DNA of 15,936 bases from Dunaliella salina (taxonomy: Eukaryota; Chlorophyta; Chlorophyceae; Chlamydomonadales; Dunaliellaceae): positions 336,239 to 352,174 of the forward strand of contig MU069679.1 in NCBI GenBank assembly GCA_002284615.2, written 5' to 3'. Numbering within the stretch: the first letter of the stretch is position 1; each line of letters opens with the position of its first letter. This document shows, one piece after another, positions 15,630-15,936 of this stretch. A program made the translations under genes and the position numbers. The notes beneath the pieces were generated by a model. It ran no database searches and was not told the origin of the DNA. It saw only the letters and a list, made by a program, of their open reading frames with translations.

Positions 15630-15936
15630 GCGCTAGCATACAAGAAGTACCAGCATGTGCCCCTGTACCTAGAGTGGGCACCCCAGGATATTTTCAGCAT
15701 CCCGCCCCCCCCACCCCAAGAGCAACAGCAAGCCAAGCGTGCAAGCCAGCCTGCTGATCAGACTCATGGGGAGGCAGCGGCTGTGCCGGCAGCGGGGAAG
15801 AAGAAGCAGAGTGGGGTGGAGGCATTGGAGGGGGTGCAGGGAGGGGGAGATGAGGGAGACGAAGATTCCCTGAGCACCCTTTATGTGAAGAACTTGGCGT
15901 TTGCCACAACGGACGCCGGGCTGAGGAAGCACTTTG
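15630..15936 (+). CDS. MRD1: MRD1/RBM19-like protein, exon G (end of second RRM, linker, start of third RRM; runs off the window)
   Basis: The exon opens ALAYKKYQHVPLYLEWAP, the end of the RRM (family motif YLEWAP), then QDIFS. A linker of about 55 residues follows, with Pro, Gln, Ala and Lys patches and an acidic GGGDEGDEDS stretch. It then reads STLYVKNLAFATTDAGLRKHF: RNP2 (LYVKNL) and helix 1 of the next RRM (Mrd1 RRM4/RBM19 RRM5). There is no stop to the window end at base 15936, where one base of the next codon remains. Acceptor CTGCAG ends at 15629. The reading frame carries on directly from exon F in phase 0. Confidence 0.95.

Overview
The window is nuclear DNA from a eukaryote, most likely a green alga. 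The case for this is one plus-strand gene with small exons and very large repeat-filled introns, introns that all start GTG, long CA/GT arrays, and an encoded protein that looks like the plant/algal version of a conserved nucleolar factor. The genus (perhaps a Dunaliella-like chlorophyte) is a guess. No bacterial-type operon, tRNA, rRNA or CRISPR array was found.

The gene is the middle part of an MRD1/RBM19-type multiple-RRM protein, a pre-rRNA-binding component of the small-subunit processome. Seven exons can be joined with consistent phases: 1515-1684, 2671-2767, 3154-3292, 5339-5524, 8913-9030, 14905-15028 and 15630-15936 (running off the end). They give 1141 nt, or 380 codons plus one base, with no internal stop. 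In order they encode a complete canonical RRM, the conserved linker with its WNSLF motif, a second RRM with a degenerate RNP1, a charged linker, and the start of a third RRM. The N-terminal RRM and the C-terminal RRMs lie outside the window. Only about 7% of the window is coding.

Layout: 1-1514 is upstream intronic DNA. It holds 54-bp and 26-bp minisatellites, a 420-bp hAT-like MITE with a perfect 8-bp target duplication, a second degenerate repeat and a (CA)30 tract next to the first acceptor. Intron 4 (5525-8912) is dominated by 96-bp and ~122-bp satellites. Intron 5 (9031-14904) holds a ~93-bp array, GCA- and TTG-type low-complexity DNA, several foldbacks, a compositionally different block with a broken zinc-finger gene fragment (12734-13062), a second 93-bp array and a (TG)43 tract. 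Intron 6 starts almost directly with another GT array.

The most interesting signal is that the introns carry degenerate copies ('echoes') of the edges of their own neighbouring exons, including the splice site. The intron 4 satellites derive from the last ~50 nt of exon 4 plus its donor. Intron 6 ends in about five copies of the exon 7 start. Intron 1 has three copies of the exon 2 start. A 93-bp in-frame duplication precedes exon 5, and weaker cases occur in introns 2, 3 and 5. This suggests that introns in this genome grow by tandem reiteration of exon-intron junctions, leaving rows of decoy splice sites.
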